DNA of 64,000 bases, from positions 1 to 64,000 of the forward strand of contig DBRR01000004.1 in the NCBI GenBank assembly GCA_002306055.1. Reading direction: 5' to 3'. This DNA comes from Anaerolineaceae bacterium UBA1363. GTDB lineage: Bacteria; Chloroflexota; Anaerolineae; Anaerolineales; Anaerolineaceae. Made by a program: the position numbers and the translations under genes. The notes beneath the pieces are model-generated. The model did not search any database and was not told the origin of the DNA. It saw only the letters and a program-made list of their open reading frames with translations. Positions 1 to 7,908 of the stretch are shown here, piece after piece (position 1 is the first letter of the stretch; the number at the start of each line of letters is the position of its first letter).

Positions 1-137
1 CAGGGTGGTCCTCAAAAATAATCCTATGATCCGAGATAGCCTTCGTGCTTGATGAAAGTGTAAACAATCACCCTAAACAACATGTAAACCATCATTGTCT
101 TGACAAGGGGGTTACCCCTACCGGGAAAATACGTCGC

Positions 138-279
138 GTCCTCGCCGAGCACGCGAGCTGACCGCAGGTCTCCAGATGATGATGGACGCTTACTGCGAAA
201 AGCCGTGCTCGGGCTAGAGCCCGAAACAATCCTATGTTTTAAGGCCGATCGCCACGGTCGCTACGCTCCCTCGCGATGA
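138..279 (+). repeat. 142-bp dispersed repeat, copy 1
   Basis: Near-identical to 821-962. Both copies run from GTCCTCGCC through an AAAGCCGTGCTCGGG core to a CGCTACGCTCCCTCGCGATGA end. They differ at scattered positions, mostly in the middle. There is no ORF or transposase, so this is an intergenic repeat of unknown type. Confidence 0.8.
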
Positions 280-637
280 CGATGTGTTGCCATATCCAAC
301 TGCGCGGGTGAATGTGGATTGCCGTACGGAGTGGGGCTTGTTACCTCCACGTCCTATGCATGTGCGAAATAAGCTGCTGAACCAAGGCCCAGCTCTATGT
401 AGAATCTCCCTTCATCAGAGAAGCCCATCAGGAAGATGCGGCTATCTGCAGTATCAAAAAGAGGTGGGTTCAGAGATGTAGACCAGCTACAACTGCAGTC
501 TTTGTATCCCGAACAATATATTCTTGTCATCCTGAGAAATGATGAAGGATCTTGTCGTTCGAAAAAATGAATATTTATTTGTGTGAGGTAGGGTTGAGGC
601 CTGCCTCAACCAGGAACGGCATTTCTATCTACCCTGT

Positions 638-706
638 GGAACAGGCAGGCCTGTTCCCTACAACCTGTTCCATACAACCCGTTCCATACAACCTGTTCCC
701 TGCAAT
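638..706 (+). repeat. Hairpin plus four 14-bp tandem repeats
   Basis: A perfect 8-bp stem (GGAACAGG / CCTGTTCC, 638-657) runs into four 14-bp units starting at 651, 665, 679 and 693. The units follow the pattern C(T/C)GTTCC(C/A)TACAAC; the last is the most degenerate. Confidence 0.75.
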
Positions 707-820
707 TCCATTGTGAAACCAGACCTTTCAACCCTGAATGCTCTTGACATTTTACATAATTACTTCGGGAACCCATCAGGGCGTCGCAGCAGTCTACTTT
801 TTCGCCTTGATCGTGCCGGC

Positions 821-962
821 GTCCTCGCCAAGCACGCAAGCTGACCGCAGGTCTCCAGATGATGATGGAAGCTTACGGCGAAAAGCCGTGCTCGGGCAAG
901 AGCCCGCCATAATCATGTGTCTTATGGCAGATCGCCACGGTCGCTACGCTCCCTCGCGATGA
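821..962 (+). repeat. 142-bp dispersed repeat, copy 2
   Basis: Second copy of the 138-279 element in the same orientation, 683 bp away. Several substitutions show that the copies have diverged. Confidence 0.8.
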
Positions 963-1039
963 AAGAGCCTTCCCAACATTGCATGTGCCGCCAGACGCGC
1001 AGCAAACTGCCTTTTTACTTTCGCTTTACCATCACTGGC

Positions 1040-1107
1040 AGGGGCGAAGCATTCCAAAAAGATATTATTGATAGTTCAATGTTTTCCATACAGAATGCTT
1101 CGCCCCT
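1040..1107. repeat. 15-bp perfect inverted repeat around 38 bp
   Basis: AGGGGCGAAGCATTC at 1040-1054 is exactly complementary to GAATGCTTCGCCCCT at 1093-1107. The 38-bp AT-rich centre has no clear secondary structure. It could be a small palindromic mobile element, but I see no target-site duplication. Confidence 0.6.
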
Positions 1108-1131
1108 ACTCAATTTACCGAAACCAGCCTC

Positions 1132-1157
1132 GTTTTTGCAAGGTCTCCTGCAAAAAC
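1132..1157 (-). terminator. Hairpin downstream of recO
   Basis: A 9-bp perfect stem (GTTTTTGCA / TGCAAAAAC) with an 8-nt loop lies 36 bp beyond the recO stop. It lacks a good T-run on the minus strand, so termination is only a guess. Confidence 0.3.
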
Positions 1158-1192
1158 AGAACATTCTTTATTCACACAAATTAAACAGGAAT

Positions 1193-1951
1193 TTACGAAA
1201 CAGCCTTTATAAACCCCGGTGTTCGCAGCCCATACTCAAGCAGGTAAGTCAGATAACGCTCAAGCAGGCTGGCGAGTTCCGGCTCGATTTCCTGGGGGAT
1301 TACCAGATTCTTTAACGTGTTCCAGGAGCTTCGCTGCAAATGCCGCAGGTACTTCAACGCCCCCAGGCTCACCCTCCAGGCGCCCGGATCTGCCGAAAGG
1401 GAATCGGGGCAGAGCACACCTCCCAATTTGGCCGAGAAAAATTGATCTTCCGGCTTTATTTTTTCTCCGCATGCCGCGCAAACCCGCAGCTGCGGTTTAT
1501 ACCCAAGTAAATCCATCAATTGGACTTCATAATAATGTACGGCGGTCTGTGCTGGGGCGCCTTCATCAAGGCGTGCTAATGTGTCAACCAGCAAATTGAA
1601 GAGCAGGCGGTTCTCGCCTTCCTCATAGGTAAAACGGTCGAGCAGTTCGACGACATAAGCCGCATAAGCGATCAATTTCAGGTCAGAACGCAGGTGTTCG
1701 TAAGTGTTCTGCGCCTGCGCTTGCGAGATCACATCCAGGTTGCGCCCCTTGGCGAGCATCAACTCCACACGCGAAAACGGCTCAAGGTGCCCTGCCTTTC
1801 GGCTTTGCAGCTTGCGGATCCCCTTGGCAATCGCCTGAACCTTGCCGTATTCTAATGTATAGATAGTCAGGATGCGGTCCGCTTCACCGTATTTCATATG
1901 TCGCAGCACAACCCCCTGAGCGCGATAGCTGCGAGAATCCGGGCTTGTCAT
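1193..1951 (-). CDS. recO: DNA repair protein RecO
   Basis: RecO mediates loading of RecA onto SSB-coated single-stranded DNA in RecFOR recombinational repair. The 252-residue length is normal. The N-terminal OB-fold region carries the typical GVVLRHMKYGEADRILTIYT stretch (residues 13-32). The C-terminal helical part has a partial zinc-knuckle pattern: Cys158-x2-Cys161 and Cys181, with the usual fourth Cys not visible. It is the last gene of glmU-CBS protein-cdd-recO and starts 11 bp after the cdd stop with no strong ribosome binding site, so translation may be coupled to cdd. The family call is secure. Confidence 0.93.
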   Translation of the reverse strand: MTSPDSRSYRAQGVVLRHMKYGEADRILTIYTLEYGKVQAIAKGIRKLQSRKAGHLEPFSRVELMLAKGRNLDVISQAQAQNTYEHLRSDLKLIAYAAYVVELLDRFTYEEGENRLLFNLLVDTLARLDEGAPAQTAVHYYEVQLMDLLGYKPQLRVCAACGEKIKPEDQFFSAKLGGVLCPDSLSADPGAWRVSLGALKYLRHLQRSSWNTLKNLVIPQEIEPELASLLERYLTYLLEYGLRTPGFIKAVS

Positions 1952-1962
1952 GGCAGACTAAT

Positions 1963-2385
1963 TTATTTCCGGTCTAAATCATCCGGACCAAAAGAACGCG
2001 GCAGGAGATCCCCGAGTGTGAATTCCTCTTCAAAACCGTCGTCGATTGATGTCAGAATGACGGGCATTTCCAGACTGGCAAATTCCCGCATCACCTGCCG
2101 GCAGGCTCCGCAAGGAGCTCCGCCATTCCGGGTTACGACAGCTACAGCCAATATTTTTCGGTTCCCCTCAGAAATCGCTTTGGTGATTGCCACTCTCTCC
2201 GCGCACAGACCTGAAGGATATGCTGAATTTTCGATATTTGTCCCCCCGTATACCAATCCATCCTCAGCCAAAACTGCCGCCCCAACCGGATAGTTGGAAT
2301 AGGGTGAATAACTGTTCTTCAGATAATGCCGGGCTGTATCAATCAGGATCTTGCGATACTCATTTGTCAGCGTTTCCATCTTCAT
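1963..2385 (-). CDS. cdd: Cytidine deaminase
   Basis: A cytosolic zinc enzyme that deaminates cytidine and deoxycytidine to uridine and deoxyuridine in pyrimidine salvage. At about 140 residues it has the length of the homotetrameric form. The zinc site is visible as Cys61-Ala-Glu63 (Glu is the proton shuttle) and PCGAC (Cys92, Cys95). The start overlaps the end of the upstream CBS protein gene by 26 bp. A GGAGG motif serves either the ATG at 2385 or an in-frame ATG at 2379; its spacing slightly favours 2379, so the true protein may be two residues shorter. Confidence 0.94.
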   Translation of the reverse strand: MKMETLTNEYRKILIDTARHYLKNSYSPYSNYPVGAAVLAEDGLVYGGTNIENSAYPSGLCAERVAITKAISEGNRKILAVAVVTRNGGAPCGACRQVMREFASLEMPVILTSIDDGFEEEFTLGDLLPRSFGPDDLDRK

Positions 2386-3640
2386 TTTCCTCCAGATGAG
2401 CTTCCTTGTTCAGCTTACGCACCTTGACCTTGATAATGCGCCTTGCCACAACCTGCTCCACTGTAAATTCAAAATTGTTGTCTGTAACCACCTCACCCGG
2501 CTGGGGTACTCTGCCAAGCTGACCATAAATAAAACCGCCCAAAGTGTCGGCGTACTCATCCGAGAGTGATCCATCCATAATCAGATTGAACTCGTCAATC
2601 GTTGCCCGCCCCAGGAAAAGATAGGTGGTTTCATCAATTTTCTCAAAGAGTTCTTCCTCTCCCTGGTCGTACTCATCCCGAATTTCACCGACAATTTCCT
2701 CAACGATGTCTTCCAGCGTCACCACGCCAGCCACACCACCATACTCATCGACCACCAACACCATGTGCACCCCGCGGGATTGCATCTCGGCCAGGAGCTC
2801 GTCCACTTTTTTGGCTTCAGGCACGAAGTATGCCGGCCTCAGCAGCTGGCGTTGAGCCGCGATCGTGTCATTACCATCCACGACCGCCAGCAAGTCCTTG
2901 GCATAGAGCATGCCGATAACGTTATCGATCGAGTCCTCATAGACTGGCACGCGCGAGTGCCCCGCCTTGATGAACTCGCGGCGCGCGTCGCTGATGGTGG
3001 TGTTCACCTCTAGCGCTAGGACGTCCATGCGCGGAACCATGACCTCTTTTGCCATGGTGTCCCCAAAGCGGAAAATGGAATAGATCATTTCCCGTTCGCC
3101 CTTTTCGAGTGTGCTTTCTGGCTGGTCATTTTCCACCCAGTCTCTGAGGGTTTCGTCCGTCACAGTCAGGGTGACTTTCTCGGCATTTTCCCCCAGCACT
3201 AAGGTCATTAAATGTGTAAAAGGAGATAGAAGGAACGAAATGAACGCCGCCACACCTGTCCAGGTGATTGCTGACTGATCGGGTGCGTCCAGAATTCTCC
3301 TTTCAATCAGGAATTCGAGGGTGCTCAGAATCAAAAACGATCCAAAGACGATCAGTGCGATCAACCAATAGTTTTGAAGTATAAAAATGCGATCACCGAT
3401 CAGAACGACGATTGCTGCTACAGCAAAATGACCAATGACCAACCCCAAACGTAAAGCGGTCCGCAGGCCATCTTTACTAAACAGCTGTATGGTTTGGTCA
3501 ACCTTCGGATTATGCGCATTTGCCATACCTATCAGGTAAGGCAGCCGGGCATGCGTGAAAGCTGACTTGGCAGCGGAAGTCATCAGGGACAAAAAGACCG
3601 CAGCCGCAAGGGCTATCCAAAGCCCGATTTCTTCAGTCAC
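2360..3640 (-). CDS. CNNM/HlyC-CorC family membrane protein with CBS domains
   Basis: This has the build of the CorC/HlyC (CNNM-like) group, often tied to Mg or Co efflux although many members are uncharacterised. Three to four hydrophobic segments form a DUF21-like part (roughly residues 1-170). Two CBS motifs follow (around MVPRMDVLALEVN and GVVTLEDIVEEIVGE), and then a CorC-type C-terminal domain. I place the start at a GTG (3640) preceded by AAAGGA, 8 bp inside glmU. An ATG at 3694 would add 18 residues lying entirely within glmU and looks wrong. It is translationally coupled to glmU and overlaps cdd. The transported ion is not predictable from sequence. Confidence 0.85.
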   Translation of the reverse strand: MTEEIGLWIALAAAVFLSLMTSAAKSAFTHARLPYLIGMANAHNPKVDQTIQLFSKDGLRTALRLGLVIGHFAVAAIVVLIGDRIFILQNYWLIALIVFGSFLILSTLEFLIERRILDAPDQSAITWTGVAAFISFLLSPFTHLMTLVLGENAEKVTLTVTDETLRDWVENDQPESTLEKGEREMIYSIFRFGDTMAKEVMVPRMDVLALEVNTTISDARREFIKAGHSRVPVYEDSIDNVIGMLYAKDLLAVVDGNDTIAAQRQLLRPAYFVPEAKKVDELLAEMQSRGVHMVLVVDEYGGVAGVVTLEDIVEEIVGEIRDEYDQGEEELFEKIDETTYLFLGRATIDEFNLIMDGSLSDEYADTLGGFIYGQLGRVPQPGEVVTDNNFEFTVEQVVARRIIKVKVRKLNKEAHLEENEDGNADK

Positions 3641-4997
3641 AATGATCCTTTCTTTCTTTGGGCCTGGCAGGCACACCGACCACCAGTGTGTCATCAGGCA
3701 CGTCGTGCGTAACTACCGCACCCGCGCCGGTTTTGGCTCGTTTGCCAATCTTCAATGGGGCAACCAGCATTGTATCGCTCCCAATAAATGTTTCATCCCC
3801 GATTTCGGTCGGATGTTTGGTTTTGCCGTCATAATTGCAGGTGATCGTGCCTGCTCCAATGTTCACATCCCGCCCGATAGTTGCGTTGCCAATGTACGAG
3901 AAATGACCCATTTTCGTGTGTTCACCAAGGGTTGAGTCTTTCACCTCGCCAAAATTGCCCAGGTGGACGTAGTCCTGCAGGATTGCGCCACTCCTTAGAT
4001 GGCAAAAAGGTCCCATGCTGACATGGCTGCCGATGGTCGCCTTTTCAGCCACCGAGTATTGGATCACCGAGCAGTCACCAACACTGGTATGCAGCAGGGT
4101 GGTGTCGGGTCCGATCGCACAATTTTCACCGATGGAAGTCTTGCCGCGCAGGTACGTGTTCGCATATAGGACTGTGTCCTGCCCGATCGTTACGTCCATT
4201 TCGACTGTAATCGTATCAGGGTCAAGAAAGCTGACGCCTGCCAACATCCACTGCCGGTTCACCCGTGCACGCATTGCCCGCTCACAATCCGCCAGGTCCA
4301 CCCGGTTGTTGATACCCAAGCCCTCGGCGGCATCCTCCAGCACCATTGACTCCACACCCTTACCCTGCGAGATCGCCAACTCAACCAAGTCAGTGACATA
4401 AAACTCGCCTTTGGGTGACGGTTTTAGCTCTGCCAGGCTCTGCCACATCCACTCCGCGTCGAAGCAGTAAGCCGAGATGTTGTATTCGCGGATCTTCAGC
4501 TGCTCAGGTGTAGCAACAGCTTCTTCCACGATCGCCCGCACTTTGCCATCCGCCGAGCGCACGACGCGTCCAAATCCCCGCGGCAGATCACCGATCACGC
4601 TCGTCATGGTGATGGTAGTGCCTGTTTCTTGGTGAATTTGAATCAAGCGCTCGATCGTTTCGGAACGCAGCATCGGCATATCCCCAAACGTGACCAGCAG
4701 GATATCAGCCTTACTGCGCAGCTGATCCTCCGCAGACCGCACAGCATGTCCAGTGCCAAGCTGTTCCGCTTGCAAAGCAAAGCTGACCCTTTCGCCGTAT
4801 GCACGCGCAACTTCTTCGCGTACCCGTTCACTGCCGTAGCCCGTCACCAGCACGGGTGGTAGATCCACCTGGGGCAGGACCGCATCCAGGGCATGAAAAA
4901 CGATCGGTTTACCAAGCAGCGGATGAAGAGCCTTGGGTAGGCTGGAATGCATGCGCTTGCCTAAACCAGCAGCAAGAATTACTGAAGCGATTGTCAT
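3633..4997 (-). CDS. glmU: Bifunctional GlmU: glucosamine-1-phosphate acetyltransferase / GlcNAc-1-P uridylyltransferase
   Basis: GlmU makes UDP-GlcNAc in the cytosol for peptidoglycan and other glycans. The N-terminal uridylyltransferase shows LAAGLGKRM (residues 8-16) and the downstream Lys of SLPKALHPL. The C-terminal half is a left-handed beta-helix of hexapeptide repeats (GENCAIGPDT, GEHTKMGHFSYIGNATIG) with the acetyltransferase-type NYDGKTKH segment. The 454-residue length is normal. It is the first gene of a four-gene operon, starting 18 bp after the T-run of a terminator that isolates it from tRNA-Gln. Confidence 0.96.
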   Translation of the reverse strand: MTIASVILAAGLGKRMHSSLPKALHPLLGKPIVFHALDAVLPQVDLPPVLVTGYGSERVREEVARAYGERVSFALQAEQLGTGHAVRSAEDQLRSKADILLVTFGDMPMLRSETIERLIQIHQETGTTITMTSVIGDLPRGFGRVVRSADGKVRAIVEEAVATPEQLKIREYNISAYCFDAEWMWQSLAELKPSPKGEFYVTDLVELAISQGKGVESMVLEDAAEGLGINNRVDLADCERAMRARVNRQWMLAGVSFLDPDTITVEMDVTIGQDTVLYANTYLRGKTSIGENCAIGPDTTLLHTSVGDCSVIQYSVAEKATIGSHVSMGPFCHLRSGAILQDYVHLGNFGEVKDSTLGEHTKMGHFSYIGNATIGRDVNIGAGTITCNYDGKTKHPTEIGDETFIGSDTMLVAPLKIGKRAKTGAGAVVTHDVPDDTLVVGVPARPKERKDHCD

Positions 4998-5014
4998 AAA
5001 AAACTCCGGGAATC

Positions 5015-5047
5015 AAAAAAACAGACAGCAGTCCAAAGCGGACTGTC
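5015..5047 (-). terminator. Intrinsic terminator between tRNA-Gln and glmU
   Basis: Read on the minus strand, a CAGTCC/GGACTG stem (5029-5034 with 5040-5045) is followed within 8 nt by a run of seven T. It sits just downstream of tRNA-Gln. Confidence 0.75.
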
Positions 5048-5103
5048 AGCCTCGCTATCATCTAAACTTAGATCATCAGATTGTGTGTCCACAATAAATC
5101 AGG

Positions 5104-5174
5104 CCGGGGCACTTGGAGTCGAACCAAGATCAGCGGATTCAAAGTCCGATGTGCTGCCATTGCACCATGCCCCA
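5104..5174 (-). tRNA. tRNA-Gln(TTG)
   Basis: A cloverleaf with a TTG anticodon in a CTTTGAA loop and a normal GGTTCGACTCC T-arm. The 71-nt model has acceptor arms TGGGGCA / TGCCCCG, giving a weak U1-G72 pair, and discriminator G73; both are known glutamine identity features. CCA is not encoded: the genomic 3' sequence reads CCT. The outermost anticodon-stem pair appears mismatched. Confidence 0.92.
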
Positions 5175-5363
5175 ACGTAGCCATTATTTTAGCATACAAT
5201 TCAAACCCTGCCAACATTTGGCTGCGGATGAATTTTCCGCATTTTTTCTAAAAAGACCCGCGCAGTCTGTTCGGCAATCCAATCGCTGGGTTAGGGCCAG
5301 ATTACTGCCATATCTACCTTCGTGGATGGACAATCGCGCGAGCTGAAATTCCTATTTTTATCC

Positions 5364-5390
5364 AAAAGAGAACCGCCCGATAACGGGCGG
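5364..5390 (-). terminator. Terminator of the opp operon
   Basis: CCGCCCG (5373-5379) pairs with CGGGCGG (5384-5390) around a 4-nt loop. On the minus strand the stem is followed by TTCTCTTTT. It lies 18 bp beyond the last gene of the operon. Confidence 0.8.
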
Positions 5391-5408
5391 AAACTCCTTA
5401 GGGCTCTT

Positions 5409-5687
5409 TTACCTGAAAACAACCTGTGTCAAAAATAGCACCAGCAAGATCCACGTCACCGCAAACACTGACGCAACCAACAATCCTGCCTTCAGGGCGC
5501 CCCAGGTATACAATCTCAACTCCCGGTTAGTCAACCCAGTGCCAAACGGCGAAGGTTGGCTGGACACATGCTCTGGCTTCGGGACGAAGTCGTGCCGGCG
5601 GTCGTACCAGGGCATACCTTCAACATCCATGCTGACGATAGTACGACCATCGTCGTCATCATATTGCTTTTTCTGAATTTTCTTCAA
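5409..5687 (-). CDS. Small single-pass membrane protein of the opp operon
   Basis: A 92-residue protein I do not recognise. It has a charged N-terminus with four consecutive Asp, then a hydrophilic region rich in Tyr, Arg and Pro. A single C-terminal hydrophobic helix (about residues 65-90) follows, suggesting an N-in or N-out tail anchor. It overlaps the end of oppF by 29 bp and is the last gene before a strong terminator, so it is co-expressed with the peptide transporter. A role in transporter assembly is possible but rests only on position. Confidence 0.6.
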   Translation of the reverse strand: MKKIQKKQYDDDDGRTIVSMDVEGMPWYDRRHDFVPKPEHVSSQPSPFGTGLTNRELRLYTWGALKAGLLVASVFAVTWILLVLFLTQVVFR

Positions 5688-6705
5688 CTAATGTTCCTTG
5701 TTCATTGTAAAGATGGCAAACCACTACATGCCCGGGTTCAATCTCACGGGTGTCAGGAACGACGGTTTTGCAAATATCCATCGCAAACCGACAGCGCGTG
5801 TGGAACTTACAGCCTGAAGGCGGATTGGCTGGTGATGGGATGCTTCCCTCCAAAATGATCCGCTTCATCTTGTAATTCGGGTCTGGCACTGGCACAGCGC
5901 TCAATAAGGCCTGGGTATAGGGGTGAAGCGGATTCTCAAAAATTGACTCTTTCTCGCCATACTCCACCAGGTCACCCAGGTACATAACACCAACATAGTC
6001 AGAGATGTGCTGCACGACAGAGAGATCGTGAGAAATAAACAGGTATGCCATTTCACGCTGATGCTGCAAATCTTCCAATAAGTTGATGATTTGCGCCTGG
6101 ATGGAGACATCCAGCGCTGAGACGGGTTCGTCACAAACGACAAATTCAGGCTTTAATGCCAGCGATCTTGCCACACAAATACGCTGACGCTGCCCGCCGG
6201 AGAATTCATGCGGGTAGCGATCTTTCTGATAAGGCTGTAAGCCACAAGAACGCATAACGTCATCAATATAATCATCGAACTCAGCCTCTGGAACAATATT
6301 GTGCTCACGCACAGCTTCTCCGATGATTTCGCTGACAGGCATACGTGGGCTCAGGCTGGAATAGGGATCCTGGAAAATCATTTGCATTTTGGGACGCAAA
6401 GCTCGTAGTTCCTTGCGATTCAGTGTCATGACATCTGTTCCGTTAAAAATAACCTGCCCACCGGTCGGATTCAGCAAACGCAGCAATGTTTTGCCCACGG
6501 TAGTCTTGCCGCAGCCCGATTCGCCCACCAAGCCCATGGTCTTGCCGCGTTCAATCTTAAAGCTGATATCGTCCACAGCCTTTACGTACCCTACCACGTG
6601 CTGCATCAACCCAGCCTTGATCGGGAAATACTGCTTGAGGTTCTTTACCTCGAGAATATTGCGACCATTGCCATTAGAGTTGTTACTTGTAAGATTATTT
6701 TCCAT
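5659..6705 (-). CDS. oppF: Oligopeptide ABC transporter ATP-binding protein OppF
   Basis: The second of two ATPases energising peptide import. Visible motifs are Walker A GESGCGKTT (residues 61-69 from this start), signature SGGQRQR, Walker B VVCDEPVSALD and the H-loop ISHDLSVV. The C-terminal oligopeptide/dipeptide extension has HPYTQAL and a Cys-containing GCKFHTRCRFAMDIC element. I chose the ATG at 6705, which has AAGG upstream and overlaps oppD by 11 bp. An ATG at 6732 would add nine residues inside oppD. Confidence 0.92.
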   Translation of the reverse strand: MENNLTSNNSNGNGRNILEVKNLKQYFPIKAGLMQHVVGYVKAVDDISFKIERGKTMGLVGESGCGKTTVGKTLLRLLNPTGGQVIFNGTDVMTLNRKELRALRPKMQMIFQDPYSSLSPRMPVSEIIGEAVREHNIVPEAEFDDYIDDVMRSCGLQPYQKDRYPHEFSGGQRQRICVARSLALKPEFVVCDEPVSALDVSIQAQIINLLEDLQHQREMAYLFISHDLSVVQHISDYVGVMYLGDLVEYGEKESIFENPLHPYTQALLSAVPVPDPNYKMKRIILEGSIPSPANPPSGCKFHTRCRFAMDICKTVVPDTREIEPGHVVVCHLYNEQGTLVEENSEKAI

Positions 6706-7900
6706 ATCCAGCCTTTTCCTCGGCGTCTGCATATAGATAGCAAGCTGCCATGTGGGATTCTGTCAGATAGAACTCGCGGGGATACACTCCGTCACAGATC
6801 GGCATGCGCCTGGGGCAGCGATCTTTGAAGTAGCAGTAGTCCGGCATATTGATCGGGTTGGGAACATTGCCGGGGATGTTATACAGGCGATCCACTTTCT
6901 TGTTGATCACTGGCTTGGATGCCATCAATCCAACCGTGTAGGGATGACTGGGGTGGTTGAAGACCTCGTCCGCCGTGCCCTTCTCGATAATTCTTCCAGC
7001 ATACATAACCACTACATAATCCGCCATTTCTGCCACCACACCAAGGTCGTGGGTGATGAGCATGATGCTCGAATTAATCTTGTCCTTCAGCGTGCGAAGC
7101 AAGTCAAGGATCTGAGCCTGGATGGTGACATCCAACGCAGTTGTTGGCTCATCGGCAATGATCAGCTTCGGATTGCAAGCCAGCGCCATTGCGATCATGA
7201 TGCGCTGCCGCATACCACCCGAAAGTTCGTGGGGGTACATCATGTAGACGCCTTCCTGATTGGCAATACCGACCATGTCGATCATTTTCAGTGAAAGCGC
7301 TTTTACTTCTTCCTTGGTCATTTCAGGATTATGCAGCTCGATAACTTCATCAATCTGATGCCCGGCTCTGAACACCGGATTCAGGCTGGTCATCGGTTCC
7401 TGGAAAATCATCGAAATCTGAGCCCCGCGGATCTTTTCCATCTGATCAGTCGGCGTTTTCACGACGTCATAAACCATGTCAGCACCATTAAAGCGGATTT
7501 CACCTTCCACGGTCTGACCCTGAGGTCGCTGCACCAACTGCATCAGCGAAAGCGCTGTAACAGATTTGCCGCAGCCAGATTCACCCACTACTCCAACAGT
7601 TTTTCCCTTCGGAATATCAAAGGTAACGCCGTCGACTGCTTTCACAGTGCCAATATCGGTGAAGAAGTAAGTATGCACGTTGTCAAATTCAACTACGTTG
7701 TTTGGATCGTGCATCACAGCGGTATATTCGCTTGGCGGAACATTTTTCCGGTTGCGTCTTTTCTCAATCGCGTTTGTGATCCTGCGGTTCTCACGGGAAA
7801 TTCGTGCAGCCTCGCGCGCAGTCAGATGAATGCTCTCACTAACAACAACCTCTTCGGTTGCGACAGTATCAATTTGGCTTAATTCGTTTTCTTCCGTCAT
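6695..7900 (-). CDS. oppD: Oligopeptide ABC transporter ATP-binding protein OppD
   Basis: The first ATPase of the Opp importer, acting on the cytosolic face with OppF. It shows Walker A GESGCGKS, signature LSGGMRQR, Walker B LIIADEPTTALD, the H-loop ITHDLGVV and the family C-terminal Cys motif DYCYFKDRCPRRMPIC. The 401-residue length is longer than usual because about 68 residues precede the ABC domain. This extension is rich in Glu and Arg and probably helical (residues 20-60); no function is known. It starts 8 bp after oppC. Confidence 0.93.
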   Translation of the reverse strand: MTEENELSQIDTVATEEVVVSESIHLTAREAARISRENRRITNAIEKRRNRKNVPPSEYTAVMHDPNNVVEFDNVHTYFFTDIGTVKAVDGVTFDIPKGKTVGVVGESGCGKSVTALSLMQLVQRPQGQTVEGEIRFNGADMVYDVVKTPTDQMEKIRGAQISMIFQEPMTSLNPVFRAGHQIDEVIELHNPEMTKEEVKALSLKMIDMVGIANQEGVYMMYPHELSGGMRQRIMIAMALACNPKLIIADEPTTALDVTIQAQILDLLRTLKDKINSSIMLITHDLGVVAEMADYVVVMYAGRIIEKGTADEVFNHPSHPYTVGLMASKPVINKKVDRLYNIPGNVPNPINMPDYCYFKDRCPRRMPICDGVYPREFYLTESHMAACYLYADAEEKAGYGK

Positions 7901-7908
7901 GGATATTC

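Larger units (their letters stand above)
1..1192. other. Gene-poor, repeat-rich gap
   Basis: No open frame here has a ribosome binding site or a recognisable protein. The stretch holds two copies of a 142-bp repeat, a 14-bp tandem repeat, an inverted repeat and a small hairpin, listed separately. Positions 280-637 show nothing else I can interpret. Confidence 0.6.

Noticed and set aside
2360..3694. Longer start for the CBS-domain membrane protein
   Set aside because: The extra 18 residues overlap the glmU end and are unlike the family. The GTG at 3640 has AAAGGA at a good distance.
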